From Paracoccus aminophilus JCM 7686 (GTDB taxonomy: Bacteria > Pseudomonadota > Alphaproteobacteria > Rhodobacterales > Rhodobacteraceae): a stretch of 64,000 nt of DNA. The position numbers were made by a program, and so were the translations under genes. This document shows positions 56,664 through 64,000 of this stretch, in pieces. The notes under the pieces are model-generated. The model was not told the origin of the DNA. It saw only the letters and a program-made list of their open reading frames with translations, and made no database searches. Where the stretch lies: positions 2,144,001-2,208,000 of the forward strand of contig NC_022041.1 in NCBI RefSeq assembly GCF_000444995.1, given 5' to 3'. The first letter of the stretch is position 1. Each line of letters opens with the position of its first letter.

Positions 56664-58190
56664 ATGAAGATGAACGATTTTACTCAACGCACCCCTCGCG
56701 GTGGCGCAGCAAAGCCGCGTTTCAACCGCAGCTCGAAACCCCGTGACGCGCAAGTCGGCGTGCCCGGCGGCCCGATGGCGGGTGCTGCGGGCAAAGCTGG
56801 CGGCAACCCCTCGGGCGGCGGTCGCCGTCATTCCCAAGCGGGGATGAGCGAATATGACAAACATGCCGAACTGCGCCGCCGTGCGCCGGTTCGCGAACCC
56901 GATCCCACCGGCCCCTTCGCCGAGATGGGCATTGATGCACGCATCAACGCCAACCTCGTCGCCATGGGCCTGACCCAACCGACGCCGATTCAGGCGCAGG
57001 CGATCCCCGAGATCATCAAGGGCCGTGACCTTCTGGGTCTGGCTCAGACCGGGACCGGCAAGACGGCGGCCTTCGGCCTGCCGATGCTGACCCGCCTGAT
57101 CAAATTCGGCAAGAAACCCGATCCCAAGACCTGCCGCGCGCTGATCCTTGCGCCGACGCGCGAACTTGCGACCCAGATCGCGACCAATATCGACGCCTAT
57201 GCCGAAGGCACCTCGATCCGCAGCTACCGCATCGTCGGCGGCGCCTCGATCAACGTTCAGACCGAGCGGATGTCGCGCGGTGTCGATGTCCTGATCGCAA
57301 CGCCCGGCCGTCTGATCGACCTGCTGGAGCGCAATGCCATCGACCTGCGTCAGACCAGCTATCTGGTGCTGGACGAGGCTGACCAGATGCTCGACATCGG
57401 CTTCATCCACGCTTTGCGCCGCATCGCGCGCCTGCTGCCGAAAGAGCGTCAGACGCTTCTGTTCTCGGCCACCATGCCGAAACTGATGTCGGAACTGGCT
57501 GACAGCTATCTGACCGATCCGGCCAAGGTTCAGGTGAACCCGCCGGGCAAAGCTGCCGAGAAAATCGAGCAGGGCGTCCATTTCGTCGGTCAGGGCGACA
57601 AGGCGACGCTGCTCGCTGAATATATGTCCAAGCACACCCAAGAGCTGGCCATTGTCTTCAACCGCACCAAGCACGGCTCGGAGAAACTGGCGAAACTGCT
57701 GGAGAAATGGGGCTATAAGGTCGCAGCGATCCACGGCAACAAAAGCCAGGGTCAACGCGAGCGGGCGCTGGCCTCGTTCCGGGCGGGCGAAACCAAGGTT
57801 CTGGTTGCAACCGACGTGGCGGCCCGCGGGCTGGATATCCCGGAAGTCGCGCATGTCTATAACTACGACCTGCCGAACGTGCCGGAAAACTACGTCCACC
57901 GCATTGGCCGCACCGCGCGCGCCGGTCGCGATGGTCGCGCCGTGGCCTTCTGTGCCCCGGCCGAGGTCGGCGAACTGCGCGCCATTGAAAAGGCGATGAA
58001 GGCGAAGATCCCGGTTGTCGGCGGCGAAGAGCCCTTCGACTTCACCAACCGTCCCGGCCCGAGCTACGCCGGACGCGGTGCGGCCAAAGGCCCGCGGTCC
58101 GAGGGTGCCGAAGGCAAGAAACGCCCGGCTCGCCGCCCCTCGCGCGCGCCGAAATCGCAAGGTGCCCCGCGCGCCCCGCGCAACGCCTGA
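56664..58190 (+). CDS. DEAD-box RNA helicase, RhlE-like
   Basis: This 508-residue ATP-dependent RNA helicase has a basic, disordered N-terminal extension of about 80 residues, then the Q motif (GLTQPTPIQAQAIPEI), motif I AQTGTGKTAA, Ia PTRELATQ, II VLDEADQML, III SATMPK, V ARGLDIPEV and VI HRIGRTARAG. The C-terminal tail is Arg/Pro/Ala-rich, as in RhlE proteins that bind RNA non-specifically. The 225-base leader upstream could regulate it (cold-inducible helicases often have such leaders), but I see no defined element there. Confidence 0.94.
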   Translation: MKMNDFTQRTPRGGAAKPRFNRSSKPRDAQVGVPGGPMAGAAGKAGGNPSGGGRRHSQAGMSEYDKHAELRRRAPVREPDPTGPFAEMGIDARINANLVAMGLTQPTPIQAQAIPEIIKGRDLLGLAQTGTGKTAAFGLPMLTRLIKFGKKPDPKTCRALILAPTRELATQIATNIDAYAEGTSIRSYRIVGGASINVQTERMSRGVDVLIATPGRLIDLLERNAIDLRQTSYLVLDEADQMLDIGFIHALRRIARLLPKERQTLLFSATMPKLMSELADSYLTDPAKVQVNPPGKAAEKIEQGVHFVGQGDKATLLAEYMSKHTQELAIVFNRTKHGSEKLAKLLEKWGYKVAAIHGNKSQGQRERALASFRAGETKVLVATDVAARGLDIPEVAHVYNYDLPNVPENYVHRIGRTARAGRDGRAVAFCAPAEVGELRAIEKAMKAKIPVVGGEEPFDFTNRPGPSYAGRGAAKGPRSEGAEGKKRPARRPSRAPKSQGAPRAPRNA

Positions 58191-58249
58191 CACGCGCGCG
58201 CCCCGCAGCAACGGCTGACCTGACGCCCCGGCGTCTCTGATCTCGCGAA

Positions 58250-58278
58250 AGGACCGGCCTTGCCGGTCCTTTTTTTTT
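58250..58278 (+). terminator. Terminator of the DEAD-box helicase gene
   Basis: A 9-bp stem AGGACCGGC/GCCGGTCCT with a CTT loop is followed by eight T residues. It separates the helicase gene from tdk. Confidence 0.93.
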
Positions 58279-58299
58279 ACGCCCTATCGCTGGGGCATC

Positions 58300-58875
58300 A
58301 TGGCCAAGCTTTACTTCCATTACTCGACGATGAATGCCGGCAAGAGCACGCTCCTCTTGCAGGCTTCCTACAATTACCGCGAGCGCGGCATGGCGACCTT
58401 GTTGCTGACCGCCGCGATCGACGACCGCGCGGGCGATGCTGTCATCGCCAGCCGCATCGGCATTTCCGCCCCGGCGCTCACGTTTTCGCGCGACACCGAT
58501 CTCTGCGAGTTGATCCGGCGTGAGGGCAAAGACGCCGCCTGCATCTTCCTTGATGAAGCGCAATTTCTTACCGAGGAGCAGGTCTGGCAGCTTGCCCGCG
58601 TCGCGGACGATCTGAGCCAGCCCGTCATGTGCTACGGTCTGAGGGTGGATTTTCAGGGCAAGCTGTTTCCGGGCTCGGCGGCGCTTCTTGCGCTCGCCGA
58701 TGATCTGCGCGAGGTGCGCACGATCTGCTTTTGCGGCAAGAAGGCGACCATGGTCATCCGTCAGGACGATCAGGGCCAGCCCATCCGTGAAGGCGCGCAG
58801 GTCCAGATCGGCGGCAATGAAACCTATGTCTCGCTCTGCCGTTCTCATTGGCGAGAGGCCATGCAAGCGCCCTAG
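58300..58875 (+). CDS. tdk: Thymidine kinase
   Basis: This enzyme phosphorylates thymidine in the salvage pathway. The 191-residue type II (tetrameric) kinase has the P-loop YSTMNAGKSTLLL, the DEAQF motif (IFLDEAQFLTEEQ), a structural zinc site with CFCGKKA and a later CRSHW, and the lasso-loop Tyr in GGNETYVSLC. It starts 22 bases after the preceding terminator and is followed closely by the cytochrome b561 gene. Confidence 0.95.
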   Translation: MAKLYFHYSTMNAGKSTLLLQASYNYRERGMATLLLTAAIDDRAGDAVIASRIGISAPALTFSRDTDLCELIRREGKDAACIFLDEAQFLTEEQVWQLARVADDLSQPVMCYGLRVDFQGKLFPGSAALLALADDLREVRTICFCGKKATMVIRQDDQGQPIREGAQVQIGGNETYVSLCRSHWREAMQAP

Positions 58876-58884
58876 GAGGCCCTT

Positions 58885-60264
58885 ATGAACGCAAAAAACA
58901 GTCCCGATGGCTATGGCTGGGTCGCGCGGGGATTTCACTGGATCATCGCGCTTTTGATCTTCACCGCGCTGGGATTGGGCCTTTACGGCAGCAGCCTGCG
59001 CGAAGGGGCCGCCAGCAATCTGCAAAAGATCTTTCAGGTCTTTTCGATCCACAAGACCGTCGGAATCGCGGTCCTGATCCTGGCCCTGCTGCGCATCCTG
59101 TGGATGCTCGGCCAGAAAAAGCCGCGCCCGCTTCACCCCGAGCGCAAGCTTGAAACCTGGCTTGGCGAATTCGTCCATTGGGGGCTTTATACCGGCATGG
59201 TGGTGATGCCGCTGTCGGGTTGGCTCATCCATTCGGCGGCACCCGGCGGCTTTGCCCGCATTCTCTGGCCCTTCGGCCAGCGCCTGCCCTTCATCCCCGA
59301 AAACGCCGAGCTGTCCGAGCGCTTCGCGACCTTCCACAATACCGGCTGGTGGCTGCTGGTCGGGCTGCTCGTGCTCCATGTCGCGGGCGCGCTCAAACAT
59401 GCGCTGATCGACCGCGACGAGACGCTGGTGCGCATGACCCGCACCATGCCGCAGGTGAGCGTGGAAGCCGCTCAGCCGCGCTCGCATCTGTCGAACCTTC
59501 TTGTGGCTTTGGCCTTCTGGGCGGCGATTGCGGTCGTGGCCATGGTGGTGACGCCCGAGAAAGAGCCCCAGGGCGGCCCCGAGGGCATCGCGAGCACCAG
59601 CGCCCCCGCAGGCTCCGGGGCCGCTCTGGCCAGTGCCACGCCCGCCGAGGCAGCCCCTGCGGCAGCCCCAGAGACGGCGCCTGCGGCGGCCTCTGCCTCC
59701 GGGACGGCGCCGGATTATGCCACAACCTCCGACTCCGGCACCGCGTCGGGCTATGCGTCCGACCCGGATCCGAGCAAACCCGCGCCGCTCTGGCAGGTCG
59801 AAAGCGGCACGCTTGGGATTTCGGTGAAACAGGCGGGCGCCGAGGTCGCTGGCCAGTTCGCCAATTGGACGGCAAAGATCGCCTATGATCCCGCGAGCCA
59901 GACCGGCCATGTCAGCGTCACCATCGACACCGGCTCGCTCACGCTCGGCGCGGTCAGCGATACCGCCAAGGGGCCGGAATTCCTCAATACGACGCAATTC
60001 CCCAAAGCGACCTTCGAGGCCAATCTGCGCCCCGAAGACAGCGCGGGCTGGCCACATCTCGCCAAGGGCGATCTGACGATTGCCGGCAAGACCGTGATTG
60101 CGGAACTGCCCTTCGATGTTGTCGTCAAGGGGGATAAGGCCAATGCCTCGGGCTCCATGACCGTGGATCGCCGCGATTTCGAGCTCGGCAAGACCTATGG
60201 CGACGAAAGCACCGTGGCCTTCCCGGTCACCATCTCTTTCGATCTGGACGCCAAGCGCCAGTAG
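58885..60264 (+). CDS. Cytochrome b561-YceI fusion protein
   Basis: This 459-residue fusion has an N-terminal cytochrome b561 domain (about residues 8-190) with four transmembrane helices and candidate haem His residues (H18 in RGFHWIIA, then FSIHKTVG and VLHVAGALKH). A fifth hydrophobic segment (NLLVALAFWAAIAVVAMVV) leads to an Ala/Pro/Ser-rich linker of about 80 residues, then a YceI lipocalin-like domain (about 292-459) that binds isoprenoids such as ubiquinone in other bacteria. The likely arrangement is an inner-membrane electron carrier with a periplasmic quinoid-binding domain. The partner dehydrogenase is not in view. Confidence 0.9.
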   Translation: MNAKNSPDGYGWVARGFHWIIALLIFTALGLGLYGSSLREGAASNLQKIFQVFSIHKTVGIAVLILALLRILWMLGQKKPRPLHPERKLETWLGEFVHWGLYTGMVVMPLSGWLIHSAAPGGFARILWPFGQRLPFIPENAELSERFATFHNTGWWLLVGLLVLHVAGALKHALIDRDETLVRMTRTMPQVSVEAAQPRSHLSNLLVALAFWAAIAVVAMVVTPEKEPQGGPEGIASTSAPAGSGAALASATPAEAAPAAAPETAPAAASASGTAPDYATTSDSGTASGYASDPDPSKPAPLWQVESGTLGISVKQAGAEVAGQFANWTAKIAYDPASQTGHVSVTIDTGSLTLGAVSDTAKGPEFLNTTQFPKATFEANLRPEDSAGWPHLAKGDLTIAGKTVIAELPFDVVVKGDKANASGSMTVDRRDFELGKTYGDESTVAFPVTISFDLDAKRQ

Positions 60265-60301
60265 CCGCCCCGAAGGCCCCCGCGCAAAGAAACGTGCAAA
60301 G

Positions 60302-60330
60302 AAAAAGGGCCGCTCAATCGAGCGGCCCTT
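60302..60330. terminator. Bidirectional terminator between the b561-YceI gene and ndk
   Basis: A perfect 9-bp stem GGGCCGCTC/GAGCGGCCC with an AATC loop lies between converging genes, with five A residues before it (U-run for ndk) and a short T-run after it. Confidence 0.88.
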
Positions 60331-60352
60331 TCCATGTCCAAGGCGGAACCGA

Positions 60353-60775
60353 TCAGCCGACCAGTTCGAGGCCCGAGAAGAAGAACGAGATCTCGCGCGC
60401 AGCCGCTTCCGGGCTGTCCGAACCATGGACCGAGTTTTCGCCGACCGAGAGAGCGAACTCTTTGCGGATGGTGCCCTCATCGGCATTGGCCGGGTTGGTT
60501 GCGCCCATGACTTCGCGGTTTTTCAGGATGGCGCCTTCGCCTTCCAGAACCTGCACGACGACCGGCTCGGAAACCATGAATTCGGTCAGTTCGCCGAAGA
60601 AGGGGCGCTCTTTGTGCTCGGCATAGAACTGGCCAGCCTGAGCCAGCGTCAGCTGGATGCGTTTCTGGGCGACGATGCGCAGGCCAGCGTCTTCGAATTT
60701 CGCATTGATCTTGCCGGTCAGGTTGCGCTTGGTGGCATCCGGTTTGATGATCGAAAGGGTGCGCTCGAGAGCCAT
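60353..60775 (-). CDS. ndk: Nucleoside diphosphate kinase
   Basis: Ndk equilibrates nucleoside triphosphates. The 140-residue length is the family norm. It begins [18 protein letters not shown] and carries the phospho-acceptor His in [20 protein letters not shown]. The start at 60775 is fixed by the family N-terminus; an earlier Met would add eleven non-conserved residues. Confidence 0.96.
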   Translation of the reverse strand: MALERTLSIIKPDATKRNLTGKINAKFEDAGLRIVAQKRIQLTLAQAGQFYAEHKERPFFGELTEFMVSEPVVVQVLEGEGAILKNREVMGATNPANADEGTIRKEFALSVGENSVHGSDSPEAAAREISFFFSGLELVG

Positions 60776-61067
60776 GATGAATTCCTTTTGCGTTTCTCCG
60801 GACCCCATGGCCCAGAAATCCGCGCCCGATTAACACGCAGGCCGTTTTTTGAAAAGGTCGGCCACGACAGCGGCCCGCCGAATTCTTGCCAAATTCTCGA
60901 TCAATCGCGGATGCCTGACTTCGGTGACGCAGGCGCTCGCCGTCGCGTTCCCATGGCGCTGCCGTGCCCCGCCCTGCCCGCATGTCGCCGCGACTTCCGG
61001 CCCAAACTCGGGCCGCCCCCGCAAGCGAGAGATTGACGCGGCGGGCTGGATGCGGCAAGCGGGCGGG

Positions 61068-62918
61068 ATGCTGCGTCTTGATGATATCTCCTTCTCCATT
61101 GCGGGCCGCCCGCTTTTTGAACATGCCTCGGCAGTGATCCCGACCGGCCATAAGGTCGGTCTGGTCGGTCCCAACGGGGCAGGCAAAACCACGCTCTTCC
61201 GCATCCTGCGCGGCGAGCTTCATGCCGATGGCGGTGAGATCTCGTTGCCGTCGCGGGCGCGGATCGGGGGCGTCGCGCAAGAGGCGCCGGGAACCGAGCT
61301 GAGCGTGCTCGACACGGTTCTGGCCGCGGATACCGAACGCGCCAGCCTGATGGTCGAATCCGAGACCGCGACCGATCCCCATCGCATCGCGGACATCCAT
61401 TCGCGCCTTGCTGATATTGACGCTTGGTCGGCCGAGGCCCGCGCGGCCACCATCCTGCGCGGCTTGGGCTTTTCGACCGAGGATCAGGCACGGCCGACCT
61501 CGGATTATTCGGGCGGCTGGCGGATGCGCGTGGCGCTGGCGGGCGTGCTCTTTTCGCAGCCCGATCTGCTTCTCCTCGACGAGCCGACCAACTATCTTGA
61601 CCTCGAAGGCGCGCTCTGGCTGGAAAGCTATCTCGCGCGCTATCCCCATACCGTCATCGTCATCAGCCACGACCGCGATCTGCTGAACCGCGCGGTTGGC
61701 CATATCCTGCATCTCGAGAACAAGCAGCTGACGCTTTACACCGGCGGCTATGACACATTCGCGCGCACCCGCGCCGAAAAGCGCGCCCTGCAAGCGGCCG
61801 AGGCCAAGAAGCAAGACGCCCGCCGCGCCCATCTGCAAAGCTTCGTCGACCGTTTCCGCGCCAAAGCCTCAAAGGCCGTCCAAGCGCAGGCCCGCATCAA
61901 GATGCTGGCGAAGATGGAGCCGATCACCGCTCCCGAAGAGGCGAAGTTCCACAAATTCACCTTCCCGCAGCCCGAGCAACTGTCTCCGCCCATCGTCACG
62001 CTCGACAGCGTCAGCGTTGGCTATGACGACCGCACGGTTCTGCGCAAACTGACGCTCCGGATCGATCAGGACGACCGTATCGCGCTTTTGGGCCGCAACG
62101 GTCAGGGCAAATCGACGCTGTCGAAGCTTCTGGCCGAGCGGCTTGAGCCGATGGCAGGCAAGATCACCCGCTCGAACAAGCTGCGCATCGGCTATTTCGC
62201 CCAGCATCAGGTCGATGAGCTGGAACTGGACGAAACCCCGCTTGACCACGTCCGCCGCCTGCGCCCGAACGAAGGCCAGCCGAAACAACGGGCGCGGCTT
62301 GCGGGCTTTGGCCTGATGGCCGATCAGGCCGATACCAAGGTGCGCGCACTCTCGGGCGGTCAGAAGGCGCGGCTTTCGCTGTTGCTCGCAACCATCGACG
62401 CGCCGCATCTCTTGATCCTCGACGAGCCGACCAACCACCTCGACATTGAAAGCCGCGAGGCTTTGACCGAGGCGCTCAACGATTATACCGGCGCCGTGGT
62501 GCTGGTCAGCCACGACATGCATCTTCTGAACCTCGTGGCCGAGCGGCTGTGGCTGGTCGCGGATGGCGGGGTTGAGCCCTATCAGGGCGATCTCGACAGC
62601 TATCGCAAGCTGCTCTTGCAGGGCGAGAACCCCAAGGCCGAAGCCCCGAAGGCTGAAAAACCCGCGCCGAAACGCGCTTCGCGCGACGAGATCCTCGAGC
62701 TGCGCGGCGAAGTCCGCAAGGCGGAAGAGCGCGTCGGCAAGCTGACCACGATGCTTGAAAAGCTCGATACGATCATGGCCGATCCCGTCACCTATGGCGA
62801 TCCGATCGAGACCGAAAAATGGGGTCGCAAGCACTCCGAGGCCAGCGAAGCGATGATTCGCGCCGAGACCCTGTGGCTAGAAGCACTCGATCGTCTGGAA
62901 AAGGCCGAGAGAGGCTGA
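61068..62918 (+). CDS. ABC-F family ATPase
   Basis: This 616-residue soluble protein has two ABC domains and no membrane segments, typical of ribosome-associated ABC-F factors. Walker A motifs are GPNGAGKTT and GRNGQGKST; signatures are DYSGGWRMR and ALSGGQKAR; both Walker B motifs end in LDEPTN. The P-site-tRNA interaction motif lies between the domains (FRAKASKAVQAQARIKML), and a charged coiled-coil tail closes the protein. It is nearest to the YheS/Uup housekeeping groups rather than to antibiotic-resistance ABC-Fs. The ribosome-binding site at 61068 is weak, and a Met six codons upstream is possible. Confidence 0.9.
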   Translation: MLRLDDISFSIAGRPLFEHASAVIPTGHKVGLVGPNGAGKTTLFRILRGELHADGGEISLPSRARIGGVAQEAPGTELSVLDTVLAADTERASLMVESETATDPHRIADIHSRLADIDAWSAEARAATILRGLGFSTEDQARPTSDYSGGWRMRVALAGVLFSQPDLLLLDEPTNYLDLEGALWLESYLARYPHTVIVISHDRDLLNRAVGHILHLENKQLTLYTGGYDTFARTRAEKRALQAAEAKKQDARRAHLQSFVDRFRAKASKAVQAQARIKMLAKMEPITAPEEAKFHKFTFPQPEQLSPPIVTLDSVSVGYDDRTVLRKLTLRIDQDDRIALLGRNGQGKSTLSKLLAERLEPMAGKITRSNKLRIGYFAQHQVDELELDETPLDHVRRLRPNEGQPKQRARLAGFGLMADQADTKVRALSGGQKARLSLLLATIDAPHLLILDEPTNHLDIESREALTEALNDYTGAVVLVSHDMHLLNLVAERLWLVADGGVEPYQGDLDSYRKLLLQGENPKAEAPKAEKPAPKRASRDEILELRGEVRKAEERVGKLTTMLEKLDTIMADPVTYGDPIETEKWGRKHSEASEAMIRAETLWLEALDRLEKAERG

Positions 62919-62984
62919 TTTTTTCTTGAGTTCGCGTCACGAAGGCTTCATGCAGCCCGTGAACGCGAACATAAGGAGCCAAAG

Positions 62985-63731
62985 ATGCGCTACCTGCTTC
63001 CCCTGATGCTGATTGCCGCCCCCCTCGCCACCCCTGCCGTCGCGCAGGATCTCAGTGGTTACGGAATCGCTGGCGATGTCGGCCTTGGCGCGGAATACGG
63101 GCCTGGCTATCTCGGCTCGGATGACAACAAGACCTCGCCCTGGCTTATCCTGCGCAATGGCACGCTGATCCGTCCGGGTCAGACCGCCGACGACGCCGAT
63201 GGCTTCTCGATCCTGCCCTCCTTCGGCTATCAGGGCCGCCGCGACGCAAAAGATTACGACGCGCTCGCCGGGATGAAAGATATCAAGCGGGCGGGCGAAG
63301 TTGGTCTGAAAGTCGGCTACGACATGGGCCCGACCTCCAGCTACCTGACCCTGCGCAAGGGCTTTGGCGGCCATTCTGGCCTCACCGGCGAATTCGGCGC
63401 GTCTTACCGCATCGACGCCTCTGACAAGCTGTCCTTCTGGGGCAATGTCGAGGCGCAATATGGCAACAAGAAGTTCAACGATACCTATTTCGGCGTCACG
63501 CCCGAGGAATCGCTGACCAGCCGTTATGGCACCTATTCCGCTGGCGGCGGCATCTATGGTGCTTCGATCGGGCTTGAGGCGCGCTATTCGCTGACGGAAA
63601 AAACCGCGATCGTCGGCGAGGTCGAATATCAGCGCCTGCTCGGTGATTCCGGGGATTCGCCGCTGGTTCAGGACAAGAACCAGCCTTCGGTGAAGCTCGG
63701 CATCGTGCGTCATTTCGATTTCCGCTTCTGA
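62985..63731 (+). CDS. MipA/OmpV-family outer membrane protein
   Basis: This 248-residue protein has a clear signal peptide (residues 1-20, cleavage after PAVA) and alternating beta-strand pattern ending in FDFRF, with the terminal aromatic residue typical of outer-membrane barrels. Family features include GLGAEYGPGYLGSDDNK and the C-terminal GEVEYQRLLGDSGDSPLV. MipA-type proteins scaffold murein hydrolases or act as porins in other bacteria; the role here is unknown. It has its own AAGGAG ribosome-binding site 66 bases after the ABC-F gene. Confidence 0.88.
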   Translation: MRYLLPLMLIAAPLATPAVAQDLSGYGIAGDVGLGAEYGPGYLGSDDNKTSPWLILRNGTLIRPGQTADDADGFSILPSFGYQGRRDAKDYDALAGMKDIKRAGEVGLKVGYDMGPTSSYLTLRKGFGGHSGLTGEFGASYRIDASDKLSFWGNVEAQYGNKKFNDTYFGVTPEESLTSRYGTYSAGGGIYGASIGLEARYSLTEKTAIVGEVEYQRLLGDSGDSPLVQDKNQPSVKLGIVRHFDFRF

Positions 63732-63814
63732 GCTTTTGGTCCTGCACTGGACCACAGCCGACGATAGACCTATATGTTCTGTCAGATTTGACATCTAGCC
63801 GGGACATTCAGGCC

Positions 63815-64000
63815 ATGAGCGACCAAACCCTGATCGAGGGCGATCCCCTGATCGCCCCTTCGACGACCGACCATCCGCTCTATGAAGCCGTGGTCGAGGC
63901 GTGCAAAACTGTTTACGACCCCGAAATCCCGGTCAATATCTTCGATCTCGGCCTGATCTATACGATCGAGATCCAGGAAGATGCTGCCGTGCGCGTGGTG
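63815..64000 (+). CDS. DUF59 iron-sulfur assembly protein, SufT-like (truncated by window end)
   Basis: The first 62 residues of a small protein of the MIP18/SufT type are visible. The DUF59 motif is YDPEIPVNIFDLGLIY, and the acidic, variable N-terminus (MSDQTLIEGDPLIAPS) resembles that of alphaproteobacterial SUF-system DUF59 proteins, which help mature Fe-S proteins. The rest lies beyond position 64000. Confidence 0.85.
   Translation, partial: MSDQTLIEGDPLIAPSTTDHPLYEAVVEACKTVYDPEIPVNIFDLGLIYTIEIQEDAAVRVV

Noticed and set aside
61068..62918. Self-resistance ABC-F factor for the polyketide
   Set aside because: It lies 12 kb from the cluster among housekeeping genes and looks like the YheS/Uup group.
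1..64000. CRISPR arrays, insertion sequences, integrases, rRNA operons
   Set aside because: No regularly spaced direct repeats, transposase or integrase motifs, or rRNA sequence were seen on reading the window.

Overview
The window is high-GC alphaproteobacterial DNA, most likely from Rhodobacteraceae and probably Paracoccus or a close relative. Clues are the hdaA-ppk1-ppx order, a gene-transfer-agent type holin/endolysin pair with a perfect CtrA box, a short ProS lacking the editing insertion, GapR (DUF2312), and an omega-transaminase that from memory closely resembles the Paracoccus denitrificans enzyme. No insertion sequence, integrase or CRISPR array was seen.

Housekeeping flank, 1-23.2 kb: a truncated LysR regulator; hdaA-ppk1-ppx; proS-DUF2937; miaB; a TfoX-C protein; a class III transaminase; DUF3572; a PleD-like diguanylate cyclase whose receiver has lost its phospho-acceptor Asp; DUF983-NUDIX; an enoyl-CoA hydratase; then murI-ccmE-[endolysin-holin]-ccmF-ccmH, in which a phage-type lysis cassette sits inside cytochrome c maturation genes; a second LysR regulator; a candidate structured small RNA; and purL.

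Secondary-metabolite region, 23.2-52.4 kb: twelve minus-strand genes read as one operon in the order KASIII-like synthase, FkbH-like glyceryl-ACP synthase, ACP, E2-like acyltransferase, FAD oxygenase, alpha/beta hydrolase, three type I PKSs, type II thioesterase, SRPBCC protein and phosphopantetheinyl transferase. The first four genes plus the alpha/beta hydrolase match the five-enzyme set (Agg1-Agg5, AbyA1-A5, ChlM/ChlD1-D4) that builds a glycerol-derived tetronate ring and converts it to a 5-methylidene tetronate. The PKS architecture is KS-AT(methylmalonyl-like)-DH-ER-KR-ACP, then KS-[AT remnant]-KR-ACP plus KS-AT(malonyl-like)-DH-KR-ACP, then KS-[AT remnant]-ACP. The last module has no ketoreductase and no thioesterase, so it would hand a beta-ketoacyl thioester to the KASIII-like enzyme, which is what tetronate closure needs. 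I infer a quorum-regulated tetronate or spirotetronate-type pathway. Upstream lie luxI and luxR, with a divergent phytase-like esterase gene between them. luxI and the PKS operon share a 10-bp promoter element at almost the same distance from their start codons.

Right flank, 52.4-64 kb: an 800-nt non-coding stretch ending in tRNA-Thr(UGU), a conserved hypothetical gene, gapR, a pair of YeeE/YedE sulfur-transport genes, dtd, a DEAD-box helicase, tdk, a cytochrome b561-YceI fusion, ndk, an ABC-F ATPase, a MipA/OmpV outer membrane protein, and the start of a DUF59 (SufT-like) gene cut by the window edge.
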